From Bacteroides neonati (GTDB lineage Bacteria; Bacteroidota; Bacteroidia; Bacteroidales; Bacteroidaceae): 64,000 nucleotides of DNA. Positions 6,292-15,608 of this stretch are shown piece after piece. The stretch spans positions 1 to 64,000 of the forward strand of contig NZ_HG726020.1 in the NCBI RefSeq assembly GCF_000499785.1. Reading direction: 5' to 3'. The translations under genes were made by a program, and so were the position numbers. Below the pieces are notes generated by a model that saw only the letters and a list, made by a program, of their open reading frames with translations, ran no database searches and had not been told where the DNA came from. Numbering within the stretch: position 1 is the stretch's first letter; each line of letters opens with the position of its first letter.

Positions 6292-7506
6292 ATGAAAAAA
6301 AACATCTTTCTGTGTATTATGGCCTACTTTGCCTTGGGATTATTCAGCTGTCAAAATGAAGAGAATTTATCTAACGAGCCTAGCCCCGGAAACAGTGTGA
6401 CGGAGTCTACAGGCAGTAAGGAAAGTTATTATGTAAATAAGATGGCGGAACTCTTGAACAAAGCCATCCAAGACCCTTCTATTCTAGAAATCTTACAAGA
6501 AGAAGCGAAAAAGCAAATAGATGGAGATTATGACATTTTGTTGGCACAGGCATTGGCGATTTCTTCAACTAGAAATAGAACTAATCTTCTAACAGCCGTT
6601 GCTAATCAAATTTCAGGTGGGCAGCCATCTAGTATAGAAGAATTTATGACATTGGTGGATGGTTTTAAAAGAGACGTGCCTTTACTACACATTTATATGC
6701 CCGATGATCAGGATTTTAGCAAAAACGATTTCCTAACAGTGATTCTTCATCCAGATTTTGATGATAGCAAAGATACAATTGTAAAAGCCTTTAACAAGAA
6801 AGGGGAAATCATAGAGCTTTCTACAAAAGAAGAGCCAGAAACTCCTTTTATGGTAGTTGGCATTAATGAGCGCATCTCTTTATTTACCAATAGGAGCAGT
6901 TTCAGCAAAATCAATTCCCAATTACCGTTCTTTACAACAACTTACCATTCATATTACTTACCGGAAGCGTATGATTACACTGCTCCAGCAGTACCGATGT
7001 TTTCCCGTACCAGTAAAAGAGATAAAAACGATAGAAATAGCTATGAGGTTATAACCAGAGCTAAATTTGCATCACGCAATGCTATACGCGATGTTGAAAG
7101 TTGGGTCAGAGGAAAACCAGAAGTCGAATGTCAGGTTTATTTTCATAATAAAGGTTCACTCAAGGATTTTATACTAGGTGAATCTACATCTATAAGTGTT
7201 ATTATGGGGGAAGATAATTGGTATACTGGTAAAAGGCGCAAACCAAATCCTTGTGATAATTATGGTAATTGGTTCGTTGTAAGATGGGTTCCTCTCGCAA
7301 AAACTACTAAAATGAAATACATATTTGCAGAGCGAGATAATGGTTTCAAGATTAAAGTATTTAATGATTTAAGCTTTAAGATAGAAGGTGGTGACGAAAT
7401 TGGCTCACAATACGTTTTCTGGGAAGACAATATCAATACGACTTATCCGGTAGCTAGATCACAAGAAAATATGTTTGAGTTCGAAGTTGGTCAAAAACAA
7501 TATTGA
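6292..7506 (+). CDS. Lipoprotein of unknown function, possibly DUF3103-like
   Basis: The 404-residue protein starts MKKNIFLCIM and has a lipobox ending GLFSC followed by acidic residues, so it should be a surface or periplasmic lipoprotein. After a Ser/Gly-rich linker a helical part (AKKQIDGDYDILLAQALA) resembles the 'EA-x-KQFDGDYDVL' region of DUF3103 proteins, then a beta-rich half ends FEFEVGQKQY. I do not recognise a firm function. The next gene begins one base after its stop. A decayed second copy of its C-terminus lies at 8092-8193. Confidence 0.6.
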   Translation: MKKNIFLCIMAYFALGLFSCQNEENLSNEPSPGNSVTESTGSKESYYVNKMAELLNKAIQDPSILEILQEEAKKQIDGDYDILLAQALAISSTRNRTNLLTAVANQISGGQPSSIEEFMTLVDGFKRDVPLLHIYMPDDQDFSKNDFLTVILHPDFDDSKDTIVKAFNKKGEIIELSTKEEPETPFMVVGINERISLFTNRSSFSKINSQLPFFTTTYHSYYLPEAYDYTAPAVPMFSRTSKRDKNDRNSYEVITRAKFASRNAIRDVESWVRGKPEVECQVYFHNKGSLKDFILGESTSISVIMGEDNWYTGKRRKPNPCDNYGNWFVVRWVPLAKTTKMKYIFAERDNGFKIKVFNDLSFKIEGGDEIGSQYVFWEDNINTTYPVARSQENMFEFEVGQKQY

Positions 7507-7507
7507 A

Positions 7508-8056
7508 ATGATAAAGATTTATATAGTAATTACCTTTTCATTGATTACTTTGGGTTGCTATTCCCAAATCAAAGAATTTGTTCCGCTAAAAGGCTATAAA
7601 GGAAGTATTGAATTAGGTTTTGCAGCTGGAGCAGGAGAAACAGCCCATAATCGTGGAGAATTCTTAATTGTAAATGGATACCAATTTAATAATCGGTTAT
7701 CTGCAGGAATTGGCACAGGTATTCAGCTCTGGCAACTTAGCAATCGGGTTACTATACCGATTTTTGCAGATGTTGAAGCTACTTTCATAAAAAAAACAAT
7801 TACTCCCTATACAAGTATACGTGTGGGTTATAATATCAACACTCAACGTGAAGATTTTCTACCCAAAGAGGGAGTCTATTTCAGCCCAACAATCGGCTTC
7901 CGTTGGGGAATATCAGAATATAACGCTTTAAAGTTAGGAGTAGGCTATCTTTTGCAAAGCAGTGACATTATTCGTAACTACGGATCTCCATTTAATGCGT
8001 TTAACGAGAAAGTCTTCCTTCATTCATTAGTGGCAAGAGTTGGTTTTGAGTTTTAG
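7508..8056 (+). CDS. Small outer-membrane beta-barrel-like protein
   Basis: The 182-residue protein has a signal peptide (MIKIYIVITFSLITLGCYSQ) and alternating beta strands rich in glycine and aromatic residues (GSIELGFAAGAGETAH, YFSPTIGFRWGISEY), ending in the aromatic pattern HSLVARVGFEF typical of outer-membrane barrels. The start at 7508 directly follows the lipoprotein stop; an in-frame ATG at 7475 would lie inside the upstream gene. A lipoprotein plus barrel operon suggests a surface complex, but no function can be named. Confidence 0.6.
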   Translation: MIKIYIVITFSLITLGCYSQIKEFVPLKGYKGSIELGFAAGAGETAHNRGEFLIVNGYQFNNRLSAGIGTGIQLWQLSNRVTIPIFADVEATFIKKTITPYTSIRVGYNINTQREDFLPKEGVYFSPTIGFRWGISEYNALKLGVGYLLQSSDIIRNYGSPFNAFNEKVFLHSLVARVGFEF

Positions 8057-8091
8057 AATTCAAAGTAACCATTGCTAGCTAGAAAGTGTAA

Positions 8092-8193
8092 TTTAACGGT
8101 GCCGATAATATTGAAAACTGTAAAGTAAATTACGAAGATGCTCTTGGTACGACTTACCATATAAGTAATATATTTGAATTTGACGTAAACTAA
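8092..8193 (+). pseudogene. Remnant of a second copy of the lipoprotein C-terminus
   Basis: The frame 8092-8193 reads FNGADNIENCKVNYEDALG, then TTYHISNIFEFDVN and a stop. The intact lipoprotein ends with the same order: GGDEIGSQYVFWEDNINTTY, then NMFEFEV. Only about 34 codons remain, with a stop codon just upstream. This indicates duplication or recombination of a lipoprotein/barrel pair followed by decay. Confidence 0.55.
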
Positions 8194-8272
8194 GTATTCG
8201 AAAAATTAATATTTCTTACTTTCGTACAGATACGACATCTGTACATAATTTAATTTCAATAAAATAATCAGT

Positions 8273-8622
8273 ATGAAGCGATTTATATTCCCCATCTTAT
8301 TTTTATTTATATGCCACACTTTCTTATTTGCTCAAAAAGATGTTAGTCAATTCGGCATTTCTGTAGGCTACACACACTTTGGCGAATTGCATGTAGGAGA
8401 CGAATACAATGTAGGAGTTGATTTTAAACACTATGTACACGAGCGCTTTTTGTTGTAGCCATTTTTTACGCAGGCGTTAATGACGGAACTAAAAACATAA
8501 GCTATACCAACAAACAGTATAGTTTTGATTTACATAATAGTGTTCGTGATTATATGATCGGTCAGCTTCCTTTTTTCAAACATATTTTTCACAATAGTAT
8601 ATCTCTTTTACGGAAAAATTGA
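8273..8622 (+). pseudogene. Outer-membrane beta-barrel-like gene with a frameshift
   Basis: The frame from ATG 8273 encodes a signal peptide (FLFICHTFLFAQ) and GISVGYTHFGELHVGDEYNV, then stops at 8458. The +1 frame continues VVAIFYAGVNDGTKNISY and runs to a stop at 8622, so a frameshift around 8440-8455 broke the gene. Even joined, it would be shorter than the intact barrel gene at 7508, so it is also truncated. Confidence 0.55.
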
Positions 8623-8630
8623 TACCTTTG
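8623..8630 (+). promoter_or_regulatory. -7 box before the RelA/SpoT-type gene
   Basis: TACCTTTG fits TAnnTTTG and lies 26 nt before ATG 8657. Confidence 0.55.
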
Positions 8631-8656
8631 CTATACTAACAAAAGATAAGTGATAT

Positions 8657-9736
8657 ATGTCTAAACCTATTGATATACAAGAACTAGAAAAAGAATATAT
8701 TCTATTGAGAACACTTTGCGATAACTTTTCAATTGAAGTGACTCGGCAAATAACAAAATTATTAGATGATAATGAAATAAAATTAGCTGTACCTATACAA
8801 TTTAGAACTAAATCGTGGGATTCAATACGCAATAAATGCGAGCAAGGGCGATTTACTGTCAAGAAAACAATATTAGAGCTGCAAGATTTGATTGGTATTC
8901 GGTTAATACTTCTATTTAAACGTGATTTGATCAGGGTTACCGAACTAATAGAAAAATATTTTCTAGTGGTGAGAAAATACAATACAGAAGACCGATTAGA
9001 GGAAAATCAATTTGGTTATTTGTCAATTCATGAAATTGTAGAATTACAAAAAGAATGGCTAAGAGTGCCAACTTTAGCTCCATTTAAAGAATTAAAATGT
9101 GAAATTCAAATTCGTACCTTAGTTCAGCATGCATGGTCTGAAGCATCGCATATGTTTCAATACAAAAATGAAGTTGATGTACCAAAACCACTTAAAAGAA
9201 CTATTGGACGATTATCAGCCCTTTTAGAGACAGTTGATTTAGAGTTTGAAAGGGTTTTGACTGAAAGAGATGAGTATAAAAAAGAGATTGTAGCAATTTC
9301 CTATATTGAAAATAGTAAGGAGGCTTTAAATGTTGACTTATTGCACGATTTATTGAATAGATATTTTCCAAACATTGATGAACCAGAAGGGAACTACGAA
9401 TATTCAGATTTATTGTCCGAATTAGATATATTAAATATTAAAACTGTTGGAAACTTAAGTTCATTAATACGCCAACATTACGAAGAGTTGATGACAGAGC
9501 AAAAGAGGTTAGCTAATGAACTATTACAAAACTACCAGAAGACAGGTCCTCTCTTTGATAGTAAAGGTATGGTATATGACAAAGGAGCAATCATTGCTAA
9601 GCGATTAAGATCAGGTTATTACTACAATAGATTAGGTATGATGCGTAGAATTTTGGTCTTACATTTAGGGAAAAGTTGGAGTATCATAAGTAATGAGATA
9701 AAAGCCAGTAAACTATGTGTTAATGAAAAAAAATAA
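8657..9736 (+). CDS. RelA/SpoT-domain nucleotide (p)ppGpp synthetase-like protein
   Basis: The 359-residue protein has a synthetase domain at about residues 40-180: KSWDSIRNKCEQGRF, LQDLIGIRLILLF, NQFGYLSIHEIVEL and the hallmark EIQIRTLVQHAWSEASH. There is no N-terminal HD hydrolase domain and no TGS/ACT regulatory part. It is therefore a stand-alone synthetase, with a helical tail of about 170 residues of unknown role. Such proteins make (p)ppGpp or, in toxic versions (toxSAS), pyrophosphorylate other molecules. No separate antitoxin gene is seen next to it. It has its own promoter and low-GC composition like its mobile neighbours. Confidence 0.82.
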   Translation: MSKPIDIQELEKEYILLRTLCDNFSIEVTRQITKLLDDNEIKLAVPIQFRTKSWDSIRNKCEQGRFTVKKTILELQDLIGIRLILLFKRDLIRVTELIEKYFLVVRKYNTEDRLEENQFGYLSIHEIVELQKEWLRVPTLAPFKELKCEIQIRTLVQHAWSEASHMFQYKNEVDVPKPLKRTIGRLSALLETVDLEFERVLTERDEYKKEIVAISYIENSKEALNVDLLHDLLNRYFPNIDEPEGNYEYSDLLSELDILNIKTVGNLSSLIRQHYEELMTEQKRLANELLQNYQKTGPLFDSKGMVYDKGAIIAKRLRSGYYYNRLGMMRRILVLHLGKSWSIISNEIKASKLCVNEKK

Positions 9737-9767
9737 TATAATAACGACTGATGTGGTTTTAATAACA

Positions 9768-9791
9768 CCAATCTGCTAAGTCACAGATTGG
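9768..9791. other. Small inverted repeat after the synthetase gene
   Basis: CCAATCTG (9768-9775) and CAGATTGG (9784-9791) form an 8-bp stem with an 8-nt loop. No T-run follows on either strand, so a terminator role is uncertain. Nothing else is evident in 9737-9921. Confidence 0.3.
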
Positions 9792-9921
9792 CACATTAAA
9801 GTCCAACCAGTCATTATACACAATCACTGGTGCAATGAAAAACAAAGCAGTCTAACGAAGCTCCAATATAAATATAACACGGTTCAAATAGATACTTGGT
9901 TGCTCTGTATTTTTAAGTTGG

Positions 9922-10740
9922 TCATTTACTCTTGAAAAATTTATCAAAGAAAAGTATCTGATAGTCAATGGAGTTATTCCAGTACATACCATTATGCCCT
10001 CCGGGGCGGGTGATAAAGTCGTGATCGATCTTCCGGTCGAGCAAGCGCTGGTGCAAGTTCTTATTTACGTTGAGGAAGAAATCGGCCTCGCCACAATCGA
10101 TAATCAAAGCCTGTTCGCCATTAACGAGGCTATCGACCAGATTGATGACCGTATACTCGTCCCACCGTTTGGGGTTATCGGCCAATGCCCCCAATTGCTT
10201 GGCCATGTTCCAACTCTGCGGAAACGGACGGATATCGACACCGCCACTCGTACTTCCGGCTGCACCGAACACCTCTTTGTGGCGTAGAGCATTCCACAGA
10301 GCACCGTGTCCACCCATACTCAAACCGGTAATGGCACGCGCTTTGCGATCGGCAATGGTGGCATAATGACTGTCGATATAGGCTATGAGCTCTTTGGAGA
10401 TAAAGGTTTCGTAGCGAGAGGTGCTATCGACGGGACTGTCCCAGTACCAGCTCTGCTTACCGTCGGGGCAAACGAAGATCATTCCCTTTTCATCGGCAAT
10501 CCGGGGTAACTCGGGTTTGATGCCGATCCATGTTTTCGCATTGCCGCCGTATCCATGCAGCAGATACACCACCGGACTGAGTACCGGGGAGTTTCCCAAC
10601 GTCACATCGGGGGCGATAACGACAACCTGCACCTCCTTGTTCATTGAGGCACTCTTAACCTGCAACGTGTCTACACGAGCAGCACACAAGGGCAATGCCA
10701 GACACAGCAGGCAAAACCACAATATACTTTTTCTTTTCAT
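9922..10740 (-). CDS. Secreted esterase of the esterase-D/feruloyl-esterase type
   Basis: The 272-residue protein has a signal peptide (LWFCLLCLALPLCAA) and an alpha/beta-hydrolase fold of the Esterase_D family (PF00756). The oxyanion region is VVYLLHGYGGNAKTW, the nucleophile elbow ITGLSMGGHGALW (serine of GLSMGG), and the late histidine lies in RPGGHNGMYW. It probably cleaves acyl esters in the periplasm or outside the cell; the substrate is unknown. It starts 14 nt after the DUF2007 gene's stop and probably shares its promoter. Confidence 0.85.
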   Translation of the reverse strand: MKRKSILWFCLLCLALPLCAARVDTLQVKSASMNKEVQVVVIAPDVTLGNSPVLSPVVYLLHGYGGNAKTWIGIKPELPRIADEKGMIFVCPDGKQSWYWDSPVDSTSRYETFISKELIAYIDSHYATIADRKARAITGLSMGGHGALWNALRHKEVFGAAGSTSGGVDIRPFPQSWNMAKQLGALADNPKRWDEYTVINLVDSLVNGEQALIIDCGEADFFLNVNKNLHQRLLDRKIDHDFITRPGGHNGMYWNNSIDYQILFFDKFFKSK

Positions 10741-10754
10741 CCGAATGAGTGAAT

Positions 10755-11192
10755 TTATAATTCTTTAGGTGATTTTGGTTGATGGTGTTCATCGACCGGA
10801 TTGTCGAATGCAGCGCCACAAGCCTTGCAAACATACTCCCAGTGGTTTTTGCCGGGAGGGATGCCTCCGAATATCGATGCAACGGCAGCACCGAACGTAC
10901 GCACCTGGTGCTTCTTGCACAGTCCGAACTGAAGGTCGGTCGAACCACATTCGGGGCAGTGCTTCAACTCTTCGGGAATCATCTGATTGCTCTTCAATAT
11001 CAACATCGCCGCCTCGTAATTTTCTTCGGCTACCAGAATATCGACTCCGGCTATGGAGTTCACATATCCGTTGAGCAGCGAAGAGAGGTTCTCGTTATGC
11101 AACACCGATTCGATACCCTCATTCTCGAGCGCACCTTGCAGAATGTGTGCCTGCATGGCGTCGTTGCACGTTATTAGTCGAACTGTTTTCAT
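10755..11192 (-). CDS. DUF2007-type protein with C-terminal zinc ribbon
   Basis: The 145-residue protein from ATG 11192 has an N-terminal DUF2007 'putative signal transducing' domain (MKTVRLITCNDAMQAHILQ, NEGIESVLHNENL, DILVAEENYEAAMLIL) and a C-terminal zinc ribbon with CPECGS and CKACGAAF. A frame extending upstream to 11348 crosses the promoters, so it was not used. Role unknown. It probably forms a two-gene unit with the downstream esterase. Confidence 0.75.
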   Translation of the reverse strand: MKTVRLITCNDAMQAHILQGALENEGIESVLHNENLSSLLNGYVNSIAGVDILVAEENYEAAMLILKSNQMIPEELKHCPECGSTDLQFGLCKKHQVRTFGAAVASIFGGIPPGKNHWEYVCKACGAAFDNPVDEHHQPKSPKEL

Positions 11193-11220
11193 GGTTCTAT
11201 TGTTTAATGGTTTACACCTA

Positions 11221-11228
11221 CAAAAATA
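11221..11228 (-). promoter_or_regulatory. -7 box for the DUF2007-esterase unit
   Basis: The minus strand reads TATTTTTG here, 29 nt before ATG 11192. It faces away from the TonB receptor promoter. Confidence 0.55.
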
Positions 11229-11261
11229 ATAGATAAAAATGAGAATCAAGTACTTTTTACG

Positions 11262-11269
11262 TACATTTG
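11262..11269 (+). promoter_or_regulatory. -7 box for the TonB receptor gene
   Basis: TACATTTG matches TAnnTTTG, 30 nt before ATG 11300. Confidence 0.6.
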
Positions 11270-11299
11270 TACCTATTATTATAGTAAACTGACGTACGT

Positions 11300-13675
11300 A
11301 TGAAACGAGTCTTATTGCTTTCTCTCCTTTTAGGCTGTGTATGGGCAACTCTCATGGCACAACCTACCCATCAGATAAAGGGTATTGTCATTGAGAAAAG
11401 TAGCCGCCAGCCTCTCGAGTTTATCAATGTGTTGATTGTAGGCATGGGTCGCGGTGCAACCACCGACGCACAGGGACACTTCACCATCGACGCCGTGCCG
11501 CCGGGTATCTATCGGTTGCAAGCCTCGGCAGTGGGGTATCAAACGGTGCTCACACCCGAATACATTGTTTCGACACGCAACCTGAACGTAGACATCGAGA
11601 TGCAAGAAAACCTCACCGAGCTCGAAGGTGTGGTGGTAACAGCCTCTCCCTTTAAACGCAACGTGGAAGCTCCGCTGGGATTGCGCTCCATCGGTGTGCA
11701 GGAGATTGAGAAAAGTCCGGGTGCCAACCGCGATATTTCGCGCATCGTACAGTCGTACCCGGGTGTGGGGTTCTCACCAGCAGGATACCGTAACGATCTG
11801 GTGGTACGCGGTGGTGGTCCTTCGGAGAACCGTTTCTTTCTCGACGGGGTCGAGATTCCGAACATCAACCATTTCAGCACACAGGGTGCATCGGGCGGTC
11901 CGGTGGGAATTATCAATGCCGATCTGGTGCGCGAAGTGAACTTCTACACGGGTGCTTTCCCCACCAATATGGGCAATTCGCTCAGTTCGGTGCTCGACTT
12001 TAAGTTGCGCGACGGCGACATGGAGCGCAATTCACTCAAAGCTACACTGGGAGCATCGGAGGTGTCGCTGGCATCGAACGGGCATCTGGGTAAGAAGACC
12101 TCGTACCTTGTATCGGTACGCCAATCTTACCTGCAATTTCTGTTCGATATGCTGGGACTACCCTTTCTGCCCACCTTTACCGATGCGCAGTTCAAGATCA
12201 AGACCCGCTTCGATGCACGCAACGAGCTTACCGTATTGGGGCTGGCGGGCATCGACAATATGCGCCTCAACACCAAACTCGAAGGCGAGAAGGCCGAATA
12301 CATACTCAGCTACCTGCCCAAGATACAGCAAGAGACGTTTACCGTAGGAGCCGTTTACCGCCACTACGCAGGGGCACACGTGCAAACGCTCGTGGCGAGC
12401 CACAGCTTTATGAACAACCGCAACACCAAATACAAGAACAACGAAGAGACACAACCCGACAACCTAATGCTTCGCCTGCGCTCGGTAGAGCAGGAAACGA
12501 AACTGCGGTTCGAGAATGCTACCACCTTCGGCCCTTGGAAAGTCAATGCGGGGGTGAATCTGGATTACAGCCAATACACCAATACCTCCTTTCAGAAGGT
12601 GTACATCGAGGATCAAGCCCGGACGTTCGATTACCATACGGCACTCGGCCTTGTGCGCTGGGGGCTGTTCGGCACGGTAAGCTATGTATCGCCCGACGAG
12701 CGTTTCACCACCTCGCTCGGCCTGCGTGCCGATGCCAATAATTATTCGTCGCGCATGAATAAGCTCTCCGATCAGCTTTCGCCACGCCTGTCGCTCTCGT
12801 ATCGCCTCATCGACCAACTCTACCTGAGTGGTAGCGCCGGATTGTACTATCAGTTACCACCCTACACAGCACTGGGATTCAAGGGCAGTACGGACAAGTT
12901 GTTGAACAAACAGTTGCGCTACATAAGTGTGAGCCAAGGCAGCTTGGGGCTAAACTGGCACAACAGCACGCTGGAGATTTCGATGGAAGGATTCTACAAG
13001 CAATACGACAAGGTGCCCTTCTCGGTCGAGGACGGTATTCCGCTCGCTTGCAAGGGCAACGACTACGGGGTGATAGGCAACGAGCTGCTTACCTCGACCG
13101 CACAGGGACGTTCGTACGGAGTGGAGATGATGGTGAAGTGGATCATTGCCCGCAAGCTGAACATGGCTTCGGCCATTACGGTGTTTCAGAGCGAATATAG
13201 AAAGGATAAACAAAGCGAGTACATCGCCTCGGCTTGGGACAATAAATACATCGTAAACCTGAGCGGTACGTACAACTTCGCCCACAACTGGAGCCTGGGC
13301 ATGAAGGTAAGTGCCATTGGCGGTGCACCCTACACACCATACGATGTGGAGAAGTCGTCGCTCAAAACGGCGTGGGATGTACAAGGACGTCCTTACTACG
13401 ATTATAGCCTCTACAACACCGGTCGCCTGCCTGCCTACGGGCAGTTGGATGTGCGGGTAGACAAAACATTCTACCTCAAACGCTGTATGCTCGGTTTCTA
13501 CATCGACTTGCAGAACCTGACCAAGAGCAGCTTCAAACAGCCGGATATTCTCATGAGTACGGGAGTAATCGAGAATCCCAATGCCACCCCTGCCGAACAG
13601 CGATATAAAATGAAGTACATCGAACAAAAGGGCGGCACATTGGTTCCCACCTTAGGCATTACATTCGAATATTAA
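11300..13675 (+). CDS. TonB-dependent outer-membrane receptor
   Basis: The 791-residue protein has a signal peptide ending TLMAQ, a carboxypeptidase-regulatory-like domain (about 25-105; IKGIVIEKSSRQPLEF), a plug domain (about 115-230; RDISRIVQSYPGVGF, DLVVRGGGPSENRFFLDGVE) and a long beta-barrel ending LGITFEY. The substrate is unknown. No SusD-type partner is adjacent, so this is not a typical glycan Sus pair and may import a metal chelate, vitamin or peptide. It is followed 15 nt later by the CNNM-type gene. Confidence 0.9.
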   Translation: MKRVLLLSLLLGCVWATLMAQPTHQIKGIVIEKSSRQPLEFINVLIVGMGRGATTDAQGHFTIDAVPPGIYRLQASAVGYQTVLTPEYIVSTRNLNVDIEMQENLTELEGVVVTASPFKRNVEAPLGLRSIGVQEIEKSPGANRDISRIVQSYPGVGFSPAGYRNDLVVRGGGPSENRFFLDGVEIPNINHFSTQGASGGPVGIINADLVREVNFYTGAFPTNMGNSLSSVLDFKLRDGDMERNSLKATLGASEVSLASNGHLGKKTSYLVSVRQSYLQFLFDMLGLPFLPTFTDAQFKIKTRFDARNELTVLGLAGIDNMRLNTKLEGEKAEYILSYLPKIQQETFTVGAVYRHYAGAHVQTLVASHSFMNNRNTKYKNNEETQPDNLMLRLRSVEQETKLRFENATTFGPWKVNAGVNLDYSQYTNTSFQKVYIEDQARTFDYHTALGLVRWGLFGTVSYVSPDERFTTSLGLRADANNYSSRMNKLSDQLSPRLSLSYRLIDQLYLSGSAGLYYQLPPYTALGFKGSTDKLLNKQLRYISVSQGSLGLNWHNSTLEISMEGFYKQYDKVPFSVEDGIPLACKGNDYGVIGNELLTSTAQGRSYGVEMMVKWIIARKLNMASAITVFQSEYRKDKQSEYIASAWDNKYIVNLSGTYNFAHNWSLGMKVSAIGGAPYTPYDVEKSSLKTAWDVQGRPYYDYSLYNTGRLPAYGQLDVRVDKTFYLKRCMLGFYIDLQNLTKSSFKQPDILMSTGVIENPNATPAEQRYKMKYIEQKGGTLVPTLGITFEY

Positions 13676-13690
13676 CTACTTATCGATTTC

Positions 13691-14977
13691 ATGGAATTTA
13701 TCATCATTCTTTTATTACTCGTACTCAATGGCATCTTTGCGATGTACGAAATGGCTTTGGTTTCGGCCAGTAAGGCACGCCTCGAAACACTGGCGGGCAA
13801 GGGCAGTCAATCTGCCCGTAACATCCTCAAACAACTCGAAGAGCCGGAAAAGTTTCTCTCGACCATCCAAATAGGTATCACACTCATCGGTATCGTATCG
13901 GGTACATTTGGCGGTGTGGCTATTGCCGACAATGTAGCTCCACTCTTCGCCCGTATCCCTGCTATCGGCATGTATGCACACGATCTGGCACTGATTGTTA
14001 CCGTAGCCGTTATCACTTACCTTTCGCTCATTGTAGGCGAGCTGGTGCCCAAGTCTATCGCGCTGAGCAATCCCGAGCGATACGCCATTCTATTAAGCCC
14101 GGTGATGATGCTGCTTACCAAAATTTCTTATCCGTTCGTATGGCTACTGAGCGTATCGACCCGGCTACTGAACAAGCTCATCGGACTCAAATCCGAAGAG
14201 CGGCTCATGACACAGGAGGAGTTGAAGATGATTCTCTACCAGAGTTCCGAGCAAGGCGTAATTGATAAGGAGGAGACGGAGATGCTACGCGACGTATTTC
14301 GCTTCTCAGACAAGAGAGCCAACGAACTGATGACACACCGCAGAGACCTCGTATTTATCCGCGAGCACGATAGCATGGAAGAGGTGCTACGCATCATCGA
14401 AGATAAGAAATTCAGCAATTACCTGCTGGTCGATGAGCAAAAAGAGGTTATTGGCGTGGTGACGGTGAAAGACATTATATTGCTTATCGGGAGCGACAAA
14501 CCGTTTCGACTCACTGATATCGTGCGCCCTGCCCTCTTCATCCCCGAGAATTTGTACGCAAAGAAAGTTTTAGAGCAGTTTAAGAAGAACAAAAATAAGT
14601 TTGCCGTTGTTGTTAACGAGTATGGCGGCACGGAAGGGATTATTACCTTGCACGATTTAACCGAAAGCATCTTTGGAGACATCCTCGAGGAGGATGAAAC
14701 GGAGGAAGAAGAGATCGTTAAACGTCAGGATGGTTCGATGCTCGTGGACGGTTCGATGAATATCGATGACTTCATGGAAGAGATGAGAATATTATCGTAT
14801 GATGATATCGACTCGAGTGATTTCACTACATTGAGCGGACTAACCATGTATCTTATCGGACGTATTCCCAAGGTAGGCGATCTGTTCTCTTATAAAAATC
14901 TGGACTTCGAAGTGGTCGATATGGATCGCGGAAGGGTAGATAAGTTGCTTGTTATACAAAGAGATGAAAAAGAGTAG
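13691..14977 (+). CDS. CNNM/CorC-type (hemolysin-family) membrane protein
   Basis: The 428-residue protein has a DUF21/CNNM membrane domain (about 1-190; NGIFAMYEMALVSASKARL, GTFGGVAIADNVAPL, LIVGELVPKSIAL), a CBS pair (about 210-330; THRRDLVFIREHD, VNEYGGTEGIITLHDLTE) and a CorC/HlyC C-terminal domain (EEMRILSYDD, then VGDLFSYKNLDFEVVDMD). The family is linked to magnesium or cobalt handling and membrane repair; it is not a true hemolysin. It sits 15 nt after the receptor gene and may be co-transcribed with it. Confidence 0.88.
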   Translation: MEFIIILLLLVLNGIFAMYEMALVSASKARLETLAGKGSQSARNILKQLEEPEKFLSTIQIGITLIGIVSGTFGGVAIADNVAPLFARIPAIGMYAHDLALIVTVAVITYLSLIVGELVPKSIALSNPERYAILLSPVMMLLTKISYPFVWLLSVSTRLLNKLIGLKSEERLMTQEELKMILYQSSEQGVIDKEETEMLRDVFRFSDKRANELMTHRRDLVFIREHDSMEEVLRIIEDKKFSNYLLVDEQKEVIGVVTVKDIILLIGSDKPFRLTDIVRPALFIPENLYAKKVLEQFKKNKNKFAVVVNEYGGTEGIITLHDLTESIFGDILEEDETEEEEIVKRQDGSMLVDGSMNIDDFMEEMRILSYDDIDSSDFTTLSGLTMYLIGRIPKVGDLFSYKNLDFEVVDMDRGRVDKLLVIQRDEKE

Positions 14978-15014
14978 CAACTCACTTTTTATATTAACTT
15001 AAAGCACTTAAAAA

Positions 15015-15509
15015 ATGAAAAAAGTAATTTTATTGGCAGCCGTTGTAGCTGCTTTGGTTTCTTGTCAATCAAAAACAAACAATGCAGCTACAGCTGCAGC
15101 CGATAGCCTGGCTATCGATTCGATGATGCCTATAGTAGAGAATACCGAGGTATTTGAAGGTACACTTCCTGCTACAAAGACTGCTCCTGCTGTTAATTAT
15201 GTATTGACACTCGACATGATGGCCGATTCGAACGATACGGTGTACACGTTGGATATGACTTATCTGGATGCCAACCAACAGCCTACAACCAAGAAGATGA
15301 CCGTAAAGGGCAAACCGCAAATGGTACAAAAAATGATGAAGGATGCTAAGAAAAAACCGGTGGCAGCCAAAGCTATGAAGCTGAACCCCAACGATGGCAG
15401 TGCACCTTTGTACTTTGTTGTAACTAACGACACTACCTTGACACTGATGAACGACAGCCTGCAAGAGTCAATCAGTGATATCGGATTCAATATCGTTCGC
15501 GTGAAATAA
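15015..15509 (+). CDS. NlpE-like small lipoprotein
   Basis: The 164-residue protein has a lipobox in VVAALVSCQSK. It is followed by an NlpE N-terminal-type barrel: FEGTLPATKTAPAVNYVLTL, NDTVYTLDMTYLD, LNPNDGSAPLYFVVTNDTTL. In E. coli, NlpE senses envelope stress and surface contact; Bacteroidales homologues are uncharacterised. The usual CxxC motif of full NlpE is not seen. It ends just before a strong bidirectional terminator. Confidence 0.72.
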   Translation: MKKVILLAAVVAALVSCQSKTNNAATAAADSLAIDSMMPIVENTEVFEGTLPATKTAPAVNYVLTLDMMADSNDTVYTLDMTYLDANQQPTTKKMTVKGKPQMVQKMMKDAKKKPVAAKAMKLNPNDGSAPLYFVVTNDTTLTLMNDSLQESISDIGFNIVRVK

Positions 15510-15550
15510 TCTCACAGATACCCTTTAGGAGCATAAAAGTGCTCCATATA

Positions 15551-15593
15551 CAAAATATGCTACGCCTTTCTGCGAAAGACGTAGCATATTTTG
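15551..15593. terminator. Bidirectional terminator between convergent genes
   Basis: CAAAATATGCTACG (15551-15564) pairs exactly with CGTAGCATATTTTG (15580-15593), flanked by A- and T-rich ends. It ends both the NlpE-like and GH31 transcripts. Confidence 0.85.
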
Positions 15594-15608
15594 TTTGAAC
15601 ACGTGTGC

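Noticed and set aside
12950..13627. Minus-strand frame of 225 codons
   Set aside because: Antisense to the TonB receptor barrel; no family features.
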